A stretch of 32,486 nucleotides of DNA from Saccoglossus kowalevskii (taxonomy: Eukaryota > Hemichordata > Enteropneusta > Harrimaniidae): NCBI RefSeq assembly GCF_000003605.2, contig NW_003142812.1:5622-38107 (forward strand). Reading direction: 5' to 3'. Below, one piece after another: positions 24,341-32,486 of this stretch (the stretch's first letter is position 1; each line of letters starts with the position of its first letter). The notes beneath the pieces are model-generated. The model did no database searches. It was not told where the DNA came from and saw nothing but the letters and a program-made list of their open reading frames with translations. The position numbers and the translations under genes are program-made.

Positions 24341-27045
24341 CCAACTACATAAAATAGGCGCATTTTATGTAACTAGGATTATTCAAACTGACTAACTCAA
24401 GAAAAACAACAATTACGTTTTTCTTTCATCGAAGTAAGGTTACGAAAAATTGCCGTTGTTTCAGCTGTATCTAAATGTGATGGTCATAAAAATAACTGCG
24501 ATGTGTTTGAAGACGACAATCCTTTCATTAAATGCTTGACGATACAATAATGTGCAACACATAAACGGAAATTCTTTTTACGATACAAAATCCAGGAAAC
24601 GAGGAACATAATAATATCTACGTCGAGAGATGTATTCAGATATTTGAATACGATTTTTAGATATAATTACGGATATGATATTAAAAATAATTGACACTCT
24701 TGTGAAAAGCCGTGAAACGTGCGCGACGTCATTATTAAGAAAGAGAATTGCACGTTATTTGAAACGATGTAGCGAGCTCGTTCTGCTTAAAAGTATTTTA
24801 CAAAAAATTTAGATCACGCCTGAGGACTTTCTTTTCAAATGGGCGATGTGTGGCACGGCTGTATGTGTATGTGCACTTTATTTGCATTGGAATAATCGCG
24901 AGAATTAATCTTCTTGGAAAACAGTAACATATGTCCACCCTAGTCTGTGTTGGGTGTGGTGATATCGTGGTGATGACAAACTTATATGTTCTTATCGCAC
25001 TCCAATTTAAGACACCTGCTATGCTTTGGTAGAATTGTTTTCCAATAATGACAATAAAATCCATATTTAGCTACATAGTGACGGCATACAGAACTGTGTT
25101 TTATGCCACTTGTCAAACGTTAAAATGGTAAAAAAAAATATGAATACACACGTCTTAAGCAATATGCGATTTCAATGTTATACTAATTCGCGACTAATTT
25201 GTTTGAGCGAAATACTGTCCAAATCAAACACCTGTATTAAGTTACCATGGAAACCATGAATGTTATTTCACATACATCAATTATATGTCAGATATGATTC
25301 CTCACAGTTGTAATTTCATTACATAAGCTCACTCTAAATCATCGGATTTCGATTATTTCATCCATAATTCTCATCAAGAAGACGTTTACTGCATTTTACG
25401 TTCATGTTGATTTACAGTTTCAATCGCCTTGATGGGAAAAACCAATCTTTGAAAGAAAAACTGACACGACCCAATGTGCATCGTGATGAACGTTCCACTC
25501 AAATTATTTGGTGGGAATTAAACCTCGTGATATGTCAGCAATTGTACGCGCCTCTGCCAATAAAGACGACCAGCCCATTTTTGTTCTCACTGATGAATTT
25601 CGACCTAATTATTAAATCATATTTTTATATTTGAGTGAATAATGTGGCAGTTATTTGACAGTCGTGCGATTACAAGTTGGTGAATTAAAACCTTGATAGC
25701 ACGGTGAAATGAAACGTATTTACTAGAACAAGCATACATGGCAGGATCCTAAGACTACACACGTGTCGGTACTTCAAGTTCAGTGATTGGTGCGACTCTG
25801 GCGGAAATCACTAACGTATTCTAGCGTCAATCGAAAGAAAATATCATAGGGTTATATTTCCATAATCCGAAAACGTAAAAGTGTTGACAGTACAACTATT
25901 GATGAAATGACGCAATAGCTATAAGAGTACATATCACGTGCCTCGTCACAATCCGCAGTTTTCGGACCGTATTATAAACTTGGAAACACCGAGCAAACTT
26001 CAAGCGGCGCCTACATTGGAAAGAGGTTCGGCAGTATGATATGCATTTTCGATCTGTTGTGCATGTGATATTAAATATTCATGAAGGCTTTCGGTTCGGA
26101 CCAATCCAAGTTAAACACGGCGTTCATGTTGATACATTTATTTACGACACTATAGTTAGTGAATTTATTATACATAACTCATTGTGTCGCATGGACTTTA
26201 GATTATTCAAGTATTATAATTGCCTTTGCGTAATATCGTCCGTGTGTAGTATAACGTTAGATACGTCATTCCTATTAATAGCAAATCAACACAATCGTTA
26301 TAAACTACATTTGAACGCAAAAAACTGTGGTTTCCATTCATACCTTGTTATACAAATAGTTTCATATTCAATATTTTGCTTTCTTCATCACAAAAAGTCC
26401 ATCGAAATTTGAGTTGCTTTGATTAGATATAGACAGTATTATACTAACCGACGATTTGGTGAGTGAATAATTTGACAGTGAAATATAAACATGTCCTAAT
26501 ACACATCTATGTGGTCCCAAGTCTACAATACAATTAAAGTCACCAATAAGTTTTATGATTGATTTCATTGTGTCTTTGTGACGTATATTATCCCATCGTA
26601 ACTTCATTATCAGTTTTCTAAACGTCGTGCGTGTCACATGACCCCTTAGACTAAGAGATTTGTGTTTATGCCTTGTAGATATTCAGAAAGGAATAAAAAC
26701 AAGGTATTTGGCTTCACACAAAAAATCATTTAATTTTGGTATAAATAGTAACGTACGATAATAATTATGATGAGTGCCGGTAGATGAAAACTCATATTTG
26801 TGGAGTTGTGGATTTAAAATAGTGTATTTAAAACGTTTAATAGTTAGTATTTCAATAATCAGTTGCAATCACATTGAGTGTACGGTGGGCTAATGAGTTC
26901 AAGTAGTTTAGTGTTTATGCGAATACAAGTTTTCCTAATCTTGGGATTATAACCAGGATTATAAATGGCGCTCCCTAAATTGATGTTATTAAGCAATATT
27001 TTGACCAAATCTATCAATCCATGCTATTACACCATACAGTTATTC
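24341..27045. other. intronic sequence, one isolated X-box-like site
   Basis: AT-rich intron. GTTACCATGGAAAC at 25241-25254 is the same palindrome seen in the 1060-1760 array, probably a solitary relic of that family. The plus-strand open frame at 26041-26412 (123 residues) and those at 24798-25064, 25404-25634 and 26368-26868 show no recognisable domain, and I do not call them genes. Confidence 0.55.
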
Positions 27046-27444
27046 CGCGATATCAAATCAATGTATCGCGATATCAAATCAATGTATCGCGATATCAAAT
27101 CAATGTATCGCGATATCAAATCAATGTATCGCGATATCAAAATAATGTATCGCGATAACAAATCAATGTATAGCGATATCAAATCAATGTATCGCGATAT
27201 CAAATCAATGTATCGCGATATCAAATCAATGTATCGCGATATCAAATCAATGTATCGCGATATCAAATCAATGTATCGCGATATCAAAATAATGTATCGC
27301 GATAACAAATCAATGTATAGCGATATCAAATCAATGTATCGCGATATCAAATCAATGTATCGCGATATCAAATCAATGTATCGCGATATCAAAATAATGT
27401 ATCGCGATAACAAATCAATGTATAGCGATATCAAATCAATGTAT
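27046..27444. repeat. 21-bp satellite, 19 units, with higher-order structure
   Basis: Nineteen exact-length 21-bp units each carry [C/A]GCGATATCAAATCAATGT plus TAT or a one-base variant. Four variants occur in a fixed order: A (standard), B (AAAATAATG in place of AAATCAATG), C (GATAACAAA) and D (starting AGCG). The order is A4-B-C-D, A4-B-C-D, A2-B-C-D, a higher-order repeat of 147 bp with a shortened last copy. Most unit junctions form the palindrome TATCGCGATA next to GATATC. Being a multiple of three without stops, the array keeps open frames on both strands: RDIKSMY repeats on plus, ISRYIDL repeats on minus. Confidence 0.98.
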
Positions 27445-28562
27445 CGCGGAGTAAAAATCAGTGTTCAAGATAGACCGTCTGGTAAACGCGAAGACAACGT
27501 TACTGATACTTAGAATCCTATTGACTATCTTGTATTGGATTACTGCTTTAAAATGGAACAACAATTATCAGATAATTTTAAAGGTCACTTTGAATATAAA
27601 GACCCCCAAAATATATTCACATGGTAACCGATAATATACAAGTAAGCAGTTCATTCTTTCCTTGTCTTGTACATGTAAGTAGGACATGGACACGGGATGA
27701 CTGGTCCGGTTCTTACGAAGCAATACGCAATTGGTAGATCACTGAGACGAGATAATTATGCAAGCATAAGGAAGGACCATTAAGTGATGTTTCAGTGGTG
27801 GCACTACGTGATAAATATACATTACTCTGCCATCGTCATTTCATGTTAACATAATAATTATCATACAAACTCACGTAGACATTTTGACATTTATCGAGTC
27901 AGATAATTCCAGTAGTGTTCAGTTATAATTTGGATGGATGTTGCGTGATTATATACAAGCCACGTGCACCAAATACCCGATTTCTGTGCTATGGAATTCA
28001 TGCATACATTTGTATGATAGAGCTAAAACTCGGTGGTCATAGCGCCACAAACATTCATGTATTAAAACTAAAAAATACACTATCACGCGTGCGGAACCCA
28101 TATCAAACGCGCGCGTCCCGCAACAAAATGCTTCACCGGAATTGCGAGAGGGCGGTAAACACGCCTAAGTAATGACATTACAAAGCAGTCAAACAAAAAC
28201 AAAACAGGTTCGAGGCGACCCGGGGTGGCGACGTAAACGCACTCTTTATATCAATTGTTTGTTGACCACAATAGTTGATACGAACGACGTCACAGACTAG
28301 TATTATCTATGAGCTTTACGAATAAGTGATATCAGATAATAACCTTTAAATCACATGGCCAACTCCGAATATCAAAAAAATCTTGATTTTACGGAACTAT
28401 TCTTGCTAATTGTATGTTAATTTGTGCTAATTAACTTTCCACGCGCGTCTGTAAATACACATTTTCAGTTACTGTCGCCGCTGGTTTTCAAAATCAACTG
28501 AAATACCACCCTTCTTAGTGATATTTTTTCAGAATAAAGTTTCAATCGTTATGATTATTAGT
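27445..28562. other. intronic sequence with a CpG-rich patch
   Basis: No gene supported. At about 28080-28245 CpG dinucleotides are unusually dense for the window (ACGCGTGCGG, ACGCGCGCGTCCCGC, CGAGGCGACCCGGGG), which could mark a regulatory element. The plus-strand open frame at 27915-28172 overlaps it but looks like a by-product. Confidence 0.5.
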
Positions 28563-28766
28563 TCATGTCATTGCACCATTCGTGTAATTGTTATCATCCA
28601 GTCTAAACATGTACATTCTGTCTAAAACGATGCGGTCGCACGATTTGGTTTTCTCCGCGTCCCACACATTCAAATTACAATACAACTCAGCGTCATCATA
28701 CTCTATCTGGCGTCCCATAATTATGTATAGATAATAATGTATGGACGTTGACCGTGACCTCAACAT
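28563..28766 (-). other. uncertain small open reading frame (67 residues)
   Basis: An open frame with an internal start (MGRQIEYDDAELYC...) and an acidic, soluble-looking composition ending DDNNYTNGAMT. I recognise no family. It lies inside intron 1 of the TRPC gene on the same strand, 0.6 kb downstream of the first TRPC coding exon, and is not needed for the TRPC reading frame. It could be a small exon of an alternative transcript, a decayed gene fragment, or chance. I list it only because its composition is less repeat- or AT-driven than other frames here. Confidence 0.15.
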
Positions 28767-29383
28767 GCGTGTAGCAAACGAGACAGCGGTTTATTTAGAA
28801 TAGTATTAATGTCCTCACTTACCAACGCAATATATTTTACGATCAAAAACAGACCGTAAAGTTTGAAATTAACAACAATTAGGGATGCATATGGCCATCG
28901 GCGAGTTGGGCTAACATCCGGGGCTAACATCCGGGGCTAACAGCGTTCACATGCTTCGAGACATACAGAGAGTAAGTCTACAAACTAATCCGTCAGTTGG
29001 CTTTACAATGCCGAGATTGCATAGATAGAAGAATGATTACCAGCTTATTACGTACAAAAAAAACAGTCATGCAAATGGCTAACAGTTTAAAGCATCGATA
29101 ACAAATCCATGGATTTACACTGAACCTCCCTATGGTATAAATAGATGCACACAATTATTCAATGCGTTTCAATACTAACGGAATTGTTAGATGGAATACT
29201 AATAAGAATACATATAGTCGACGATCTGCAGGTATTTTTAAAATATAAATTACGGTGTGATTGTATAAACGTCACATATGTTTAACCAAAATCTTGGCCA
29301 AGGAAGGTGGCGTGGTTAGACCCATTATAAGGGAGTGCAGAACAATATAATTCCTGTATCGTGAAACTAGTTGAACTACTCAC
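28767..29383. other. intronic sequence with a 14-bp tandem repeat
   Basis: The word GGGGCTAACATCC repeats about 2.5 times at 28908-28943. The rest is AT-rich with nothing recognised up to the TRPC donor at 29383. Confidence 0.6.
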
Positions 29384-29594
29384 CTAAATTTCTGTTATGA
29401 ACGGCGATAACCAGTGCACTTCTGCCATCACTATCGACGCAGTCGGTATTGAAATGGCCTTTATTTTCCAGCGCTACAATCATCGCTTTTTTATCACCCT
29501 TCTCCGCCGCAGCTAGGAAGAGTTTTTCCAAGTGCTTGGACGCGCTTTCCCGGCTCCAGTCCATACTAAGACGAGTGTTGACGCTGCCTCTTTG
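29384..29594 (-). CDS. TRPC: TRPC-like channel, first recognised coding exon (ankyrin repeats 1-2)
   Basis: This exon encodes the N-terminus of a TRPC-family cation channel. TRPC channels are plasma-membrane, Ca2+-permeable channels working downstream of phospholipase C. The acceptor is a long pyrimidine tract ending TTATTCTAG just above 29594. The donor is TTTAG|GTGAGT at 29384/29383. The probable start is the ATG at 29564-29562, with A at -3 and G at +4. The ten codons between acceptor and ATG are open, so a start in an upstream exon is not excluded. Counting from that Met, residues 12-36 form the first ankyrin-like repeat (LEKLFLAAAEKGD, typical of TRPCs). Residues 42-60 (CVDSDGRSALVIAVHNRNL) are the start of the second, matching the family pattern NCVDxxGxxAL. 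The exon ends one base into codon 61 (phase 1), which fits the exon at 7436. Family assignment is secure; the subtype is not. Confidence 0.9.
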
Positions 29595-29739
29595 CTAGAA
29601 TAAGAAAAGAAACAAAAATTGCTCACGAACTGATTAGTTACTCCAGTGAGTTAAATAAAGTTGTACGCTAGAAGCGCACACCATGGTTGCACGGAATGCA
29701 GCTATAGTCGACGGCACACTGAACACAAAAACGCTAACT
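29595..29739 (-). other. TRPC 5' untranslated exon or short first intron
   Basis: Directly upstream of the exon at 29594 is a good acceptor (long T/C tract, then CTAG), so an intron ends here and a 5' exon should lie just above. An ATG at 29684-29682 on the minus strand opens only 16 codons if unspliced. A weak donor (TCTAGC|GTACAA, near 29667) would fuse six codons in phase to the ten open codons before Met-29564, but the donor is poor. I prefer an untranslated first exon and initiation at 29564. Confidence 0.4.
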
Positions 29740-29990
29740 GAAATCTACATCACGTGACCCGGTGGTGACGTCACTCGCAACGCCGTGCTCTGGGAAAGTA
29801 GCGACACTTTGCCACAAGGTCGAATCTGGTGTCTGGTGTGTGGCGATATTTTCCCTCGTGCCTGTTTTTGAGAAACTAATGACATTGTAACGGAACACAC
29901 TGTTTTAGCCGTGTGTGTGAATTCGCCTGGTGGTGGAGTGACCCAAAATAGACGTACTGTGGTTGTGACAGACCGTTACGCGCGACACAT
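29740..29990. promoter_or_regulatory. probable divergent promoter (E-box and CRE)
   Basis: This segment separates the first TRPC coding exon (minus strand) from a plus-strand gene. It has TCACGTGA at 29750-29757, an E-box palindrome of the bHLH-ZIP (USF/MITF/TFE) type, and GTGACGTCAC at 29765-29774, a perfect palindromic CRE for CREB/ATF. CpG density is raised (GACCCGG, CTCGCAACGCCG, GTTACGCGCG) compared with the surrounding introns. No TATA box is obvious. A compact two-gene promoter is inferred from position and motif content; start sites cannot be placed from sequence alone. Confidence 0.5.
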
Positions 29991-30073
29991 TTAGCTCAAA
30001 TGCTAACACGGTAAATAAAAATAATATACATTATATGTGTAAATTACACGAATAGTTATTTGTTTATTTTCAG

Positions 30074-30158
30074 TTTTCGTTATATTTCAATATTATGACT
30101 GATATAATACCGAATTCCACCACAACTAAAGGTACCACACTCAGGTCGGACATTCAAG
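30074..30158 (+). CDS. unidentified gene, first coding exon (coding from 30095)
   Basis: The acceptor is TTTGTTTATTTTCAG ending at 30073. The start is ATG at 30095-30097 with A at -3. The donor is ATTCAAG|GTAATT at 30158/30159. It encodes 21 residues starting MTDIIPNSTTTKG and ends one base into a codon. The next exon continues in phase. The 21 bases before the ATG are open, but a candidate upstream exon (donor CTAACACG|GTAAAT at 30010/30011) carries an in-frame stop and no ATG, so it is probably 5' UTR. I do not recognise the protein. The N-terminus is Thr/Ser-rich and polar, with no signal peptide or membrane segment visible so far. The gene is head-to-head with TRPC. Confidence 0.6.
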
Positions 30159-30255
30159 GTAATTGTAGTTACTAATTCCACATATTTGTGTTGATCATTT
30201 TATTTGTTCCAGGGTAATAAAATCTAAATATAATAATTTATCAAGTGCATTTTAG

Positions 30256-30347
30256 CAGCTGTCTTGCCAGCGGAAACGCCAGCTGTTATTGCAAGAGTTT
30301 CTGCCATCGCGGGGTCAAAGTTGACTCTACATAAACATCTCCCTCAG
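30256..30347 (+). CDS. unidentified gene, second coding exon
   Basis: The acceptor is TGCATTTTAG ending at 30255 and the donor is CCCTCAG|GTACGC at 30347/30348. It joins the previous exon in phase (G plus CA gives Ala) and adds VLPAETPAVIARVSAIAGS and then KLTLHKHLPQ, ending in phase 0. GC content and third-position use are higher than in the flanks, which supports coding. The acceptor is a tandem TAGCAG: using the second AG (exon from 30259) removes exactly one Ala and keeps frame. The next exon is not found with confidence before the window ends. I recognise no family; the segment could be a short amphipathic helix. Confidence 0.6.
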
Positions 30348-31937
30348 GTACGCTGTACAAAGATGACTTAAACTCGTCATAACATGTCATATGTCACGTC
30401 CATATTATACACTGTATATGTTAAGTATGGGGTTACAGTGGGTTGGTATAAGAATATGTCACTTAGTGTTGGAAGTGGGATAGGGTGTGGATTAAATACA
30501 AGTATGTAATTTTTATACGAGATTATTGATGTCGAAATTAATCATATGGATAGAAACGACTTTGCAACTGCCGGGCAACTACTATCCTGGTCAACAACGT
30601 GTGTAATTTAAAGATGTATTATAATCAATATTATATAATGTTTAGCATTGTTTAGTATATCGATAGATACATATGACTGGAATTTATCATCGCATCATAA
30701 CGTTTTCGTTCAACGAAACAATGAAAATGCGCTAATACGCTCGTGCACTGTATGTGATAGTACAATAACGATCACTTCACGTGCGCAAAAGGAGCTTTGA
30801 CTTTTTATTTAATAAATAATGTGTTGTGCCCAGCAAATGCAACATTTTAAATGTATGATGAAAATCCGATTTGGTCTACCTTATCGAACAACAATATAAA
30901 CATTACGTATGTTTCATTTCATATTGAACGTTTGATAGACACAACGTATGGAATAATACAAAAATACCAAGCATTTCAACATTATCATATTTATTTGCTT
31001 GGAAAATGTGGCAAAGTTTGAAATATTATCAAAATATGCTAATTCAGCGTGGTGGTTGTAGCGTCTAGTTTGCACTACAAGTGTGTTTAAGAAGCAGTAT
31101 GAATATACGACTGTTTGTGAGCCTAATTACCTAAGTTGCTGTTTTTATATTGTATCTTGATTATTTATACATGGTAACACGTACTTTTAAATACTAGTTA
31201 TCTTTCCAAGACGTAGTACTTTTATTATTATACATCTGTCGCCGTAACGCCTTAAGTTACAGCGTGTCGTAATTTTGCGGTATTGCGCTGGGTATTTTCA
31301 TCCTACCATATTAGGAATAAAAAAACAAATATGGTTGCCCTATGGTTTGACCGAACAAAGACGTTCGTTAAATCTGTTCTAAACATATTGGATTTACGAC
31401 ATTTCCATGATGTATTCCCGTGAGGGGGGAGATGTATAATGCATCTGCGCATCGGTCGATACTCCCGCTGTTACTGTCTCCGTAAATAACCTCATATTAT
31501 TATTATTATTATTATTGTTTTATTTAAGACATAGTCCATATAGAAATAAAAAACGAATCGATAAGTACATCAAATTGCAGGCCATACAGTTAAGGGATTT
31601 AAAAACTATTATTAGTCTACTCTCAGTGGACTATCTTGGTCCAATAAGACAGACTGTCACATGACTATTGAGCATATGGAACAAACAAGCGTATTGCTTA
31701 CTTGCTTACTTATGTACTTCCGCGTAATGCCGCAATCTCAAATCGCAATTGAAGAATACGGGGAAATGCCCATTGTTGTAATTGCGTTTGAAATATACTA
31801 GAATTCATACACAAGTAATATGTTCTTAGATGGGGAATCTGTATTATATTCAGAAAATGAAAATACATTTTGCAGTATTATTCACTATGGCGATTCATTG
31901 AAAGTTGGCGAAATATCACATATTCACTACTTGCACT
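30348..31937 (+). other. intron of the unidentified plus-strand gene, nothing recognised
   Basis: AT-rich sequence following the donor at 30348. An ATT trinucleotide microsatellite lies at about 31493-31517, preceded by AAATAACCTC, the end motif of the palindromic element at 5560-5655. I see no exon here. Confidence 0.5.
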
Positions 31938-32129
31938 TCATAATGCATCGCTTTTACTTGTTTTAAGTGTGCACCCTGGTGAGCCGCATGCTCGGTGCAG
32001 TGTATCAATCACCGCAAAATGCCGCTGGTCATAGCACAGGTGCGCGTTCTTGATGGTGCCGCTGATTTCCTGTGACACCGACGATATAATGATACCTTCG
32101 CAGCCAGGGAACTCGCGAATCGCGTAACG
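31938..32129 (-). other. GC-rich open segment, possible exon of unknown strand
   Basis: A roughly 190-bp block that is clearly richer in GC than its surroundings. The minus strand is open for 63 codons with no Met (for example EFPGCEGIIISSVSQE and AHLCYDQRHFAVIDTLHRAC) and has GC-biased third positions, but it has no convincing acceptor. The plus strand has a good acceptor (CTTTTACTTGTTTTAAG, ending 31967) and a donor (GCACAG|GTGCGC, 32039/32040) framing 72 bp. That piece starts and ends in phase 1 and does not fit the phase-0 end of the exon at 30347. It is either an exon of something or a fragment of a dispersed element; I cannot decide. Confidence 0.25.
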
Positions 32130-32486
32130 TTATCACCATACTGCGTAACATGCAACATATTATTTTAATAATATTTATCTTTGAGTTATGACGACAAGAC
32201 TGCAAACATGCTTGTTTTTACGGCCTCCGAGTTATGGATTTATGATTTATTGCCTCAATCACGAATTCGAGTTACGTTAAAAAACATTATTTTAGTCATG
32301 TGGGATAAAAAAACGACCGGAAACTTTTTACATCGTAAAAATATATAACGTTCGATTGTTCACAACATTACTATAATTACATGTTCAGAGGTTGTCGTAA
32401 TTACAAATTAAACTTCCCTATGTTTTTAACTCAACCTGTCTCACGTCTACGTTGTTTCGAGTGCAATTCAACTATAATGTTAGACG
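32130..32486. other. AT-rich sequence to the window end, nothing recognised
   Basis: No exon, repeat or RNA signal supported. Confidence 0.5.

Larger units (their letters stand above)
7437..29383 (-). other. TRPC intron 1 (about 21.9 kb)
   Basis: This large intron runs from GTGAGT at 29383 to CATCAG at 7437 on the minus strand. The flanking exons join in phase (G plus AT gives Asp61) and in register with the TRPC alignment. It holds the AT microsatellite, the 20-bp minisatellite, the assembly gap, the 25-27-bp minisatellite, the ~110-bp array, the 38-bp triplication and the 21-bp satellite, all listed separately. No nested protein gene is convincing. Confidence 0.8.

Noticed and set aside
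26041-26412. 123-residue plus-strand frame
   Set aside because: No recognisable domain, AT-driven composition and no splice context. It is treated as chance.
26965-27513. 182-residue plus-strand open frame with RDIKSMY repeats
   Set aside because: It is produced by the 21-bp satellite, whose unit is a multiple of three and free of stops. The opposite strand is equally open, and the unique ends show no protein features.
28200-28245. GGTTCGAGGC, a possible tRNA B box
   Set aside because: There is no matching A box at the right distance and no cloverleaf can be drawn.

Overview
The window is eukaryotic genomic DNA: AT-rich, with long introns, consensus GT-AG splice junctions, microsatellites, minisatellites and one 394-base assembly gap. 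It is most likely a marine invertebrate, and a mollusc or other lophotrochozoan is my best guess. The guess rests on the overall texture and on a dispersed repeat of about 110 bp with TATAACTC and GTTGCCATGGAAAC motifs, of a kind I associate with molluscan genomes. I cannot name the species.

The main gene is on the minus strand and covers almost the whole window. It encodes the N-terminal half of a TRPC-type (canonical transient receptor potential) cation channel. Four coding exons can be placed to the base, and their splice phases agree: 29594-29384, 7436-7309, 6458-5967 and 858-471. The introns between them are about 21.9 kb, 850 bp and 5.1 kb. From the Met at 29564 they encode 396 residues plus one base of the next codon: ankyrin repeats, the TRPC linker-helix region, the pre-S1 elbow, S1, the S1-S2 extracellular loop and the start of S2. 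The pore, S3-S6 and C-terminus lie beyond position 1. The protein lacks the cysteine cluster (CxCxxC) that most TRPCs carry after the last ankyrin repeat.

At the right end, about 0.5 kb upstream of the first TRPC coding exon, a second gene starts on the plus strand. Two exons (30074-30158 and 30256-30347) give a 51- or 52-residue N-terminus that I do not recognise. Between the two genes (about 29740-29990) is a CpG-richer segment with an E-box palindrome (TCACGTGA) and a perfect CRE (TGACGTCA). It looks like a shared divergent promoter.

The rest is intronic or intergenic. The notable content is repetitive: a degenerate ~110-bp array at 1060-1760 and an inverted relative of it at 22600-23150; an AT microsatellite; a 20-bp minisatellite at 8384-8545; a 1.6-kb minisatellite of 25-26-bp units at 18612-20257 that passes into a diverged 27-bp-period zone up to 20935; a 38-bp triplication near 24.2 kb; and a clean 21-bp satellite at 27046-27444 with higher-order structure and open frames on both strands. 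I found no convincing tRNA, rRNA, transposase or CRISPR array. No previously undescribed system is evident. The best leads are the divergent TRPC, the divergent promoter with its unidentified partner gene, and the minisatellites.
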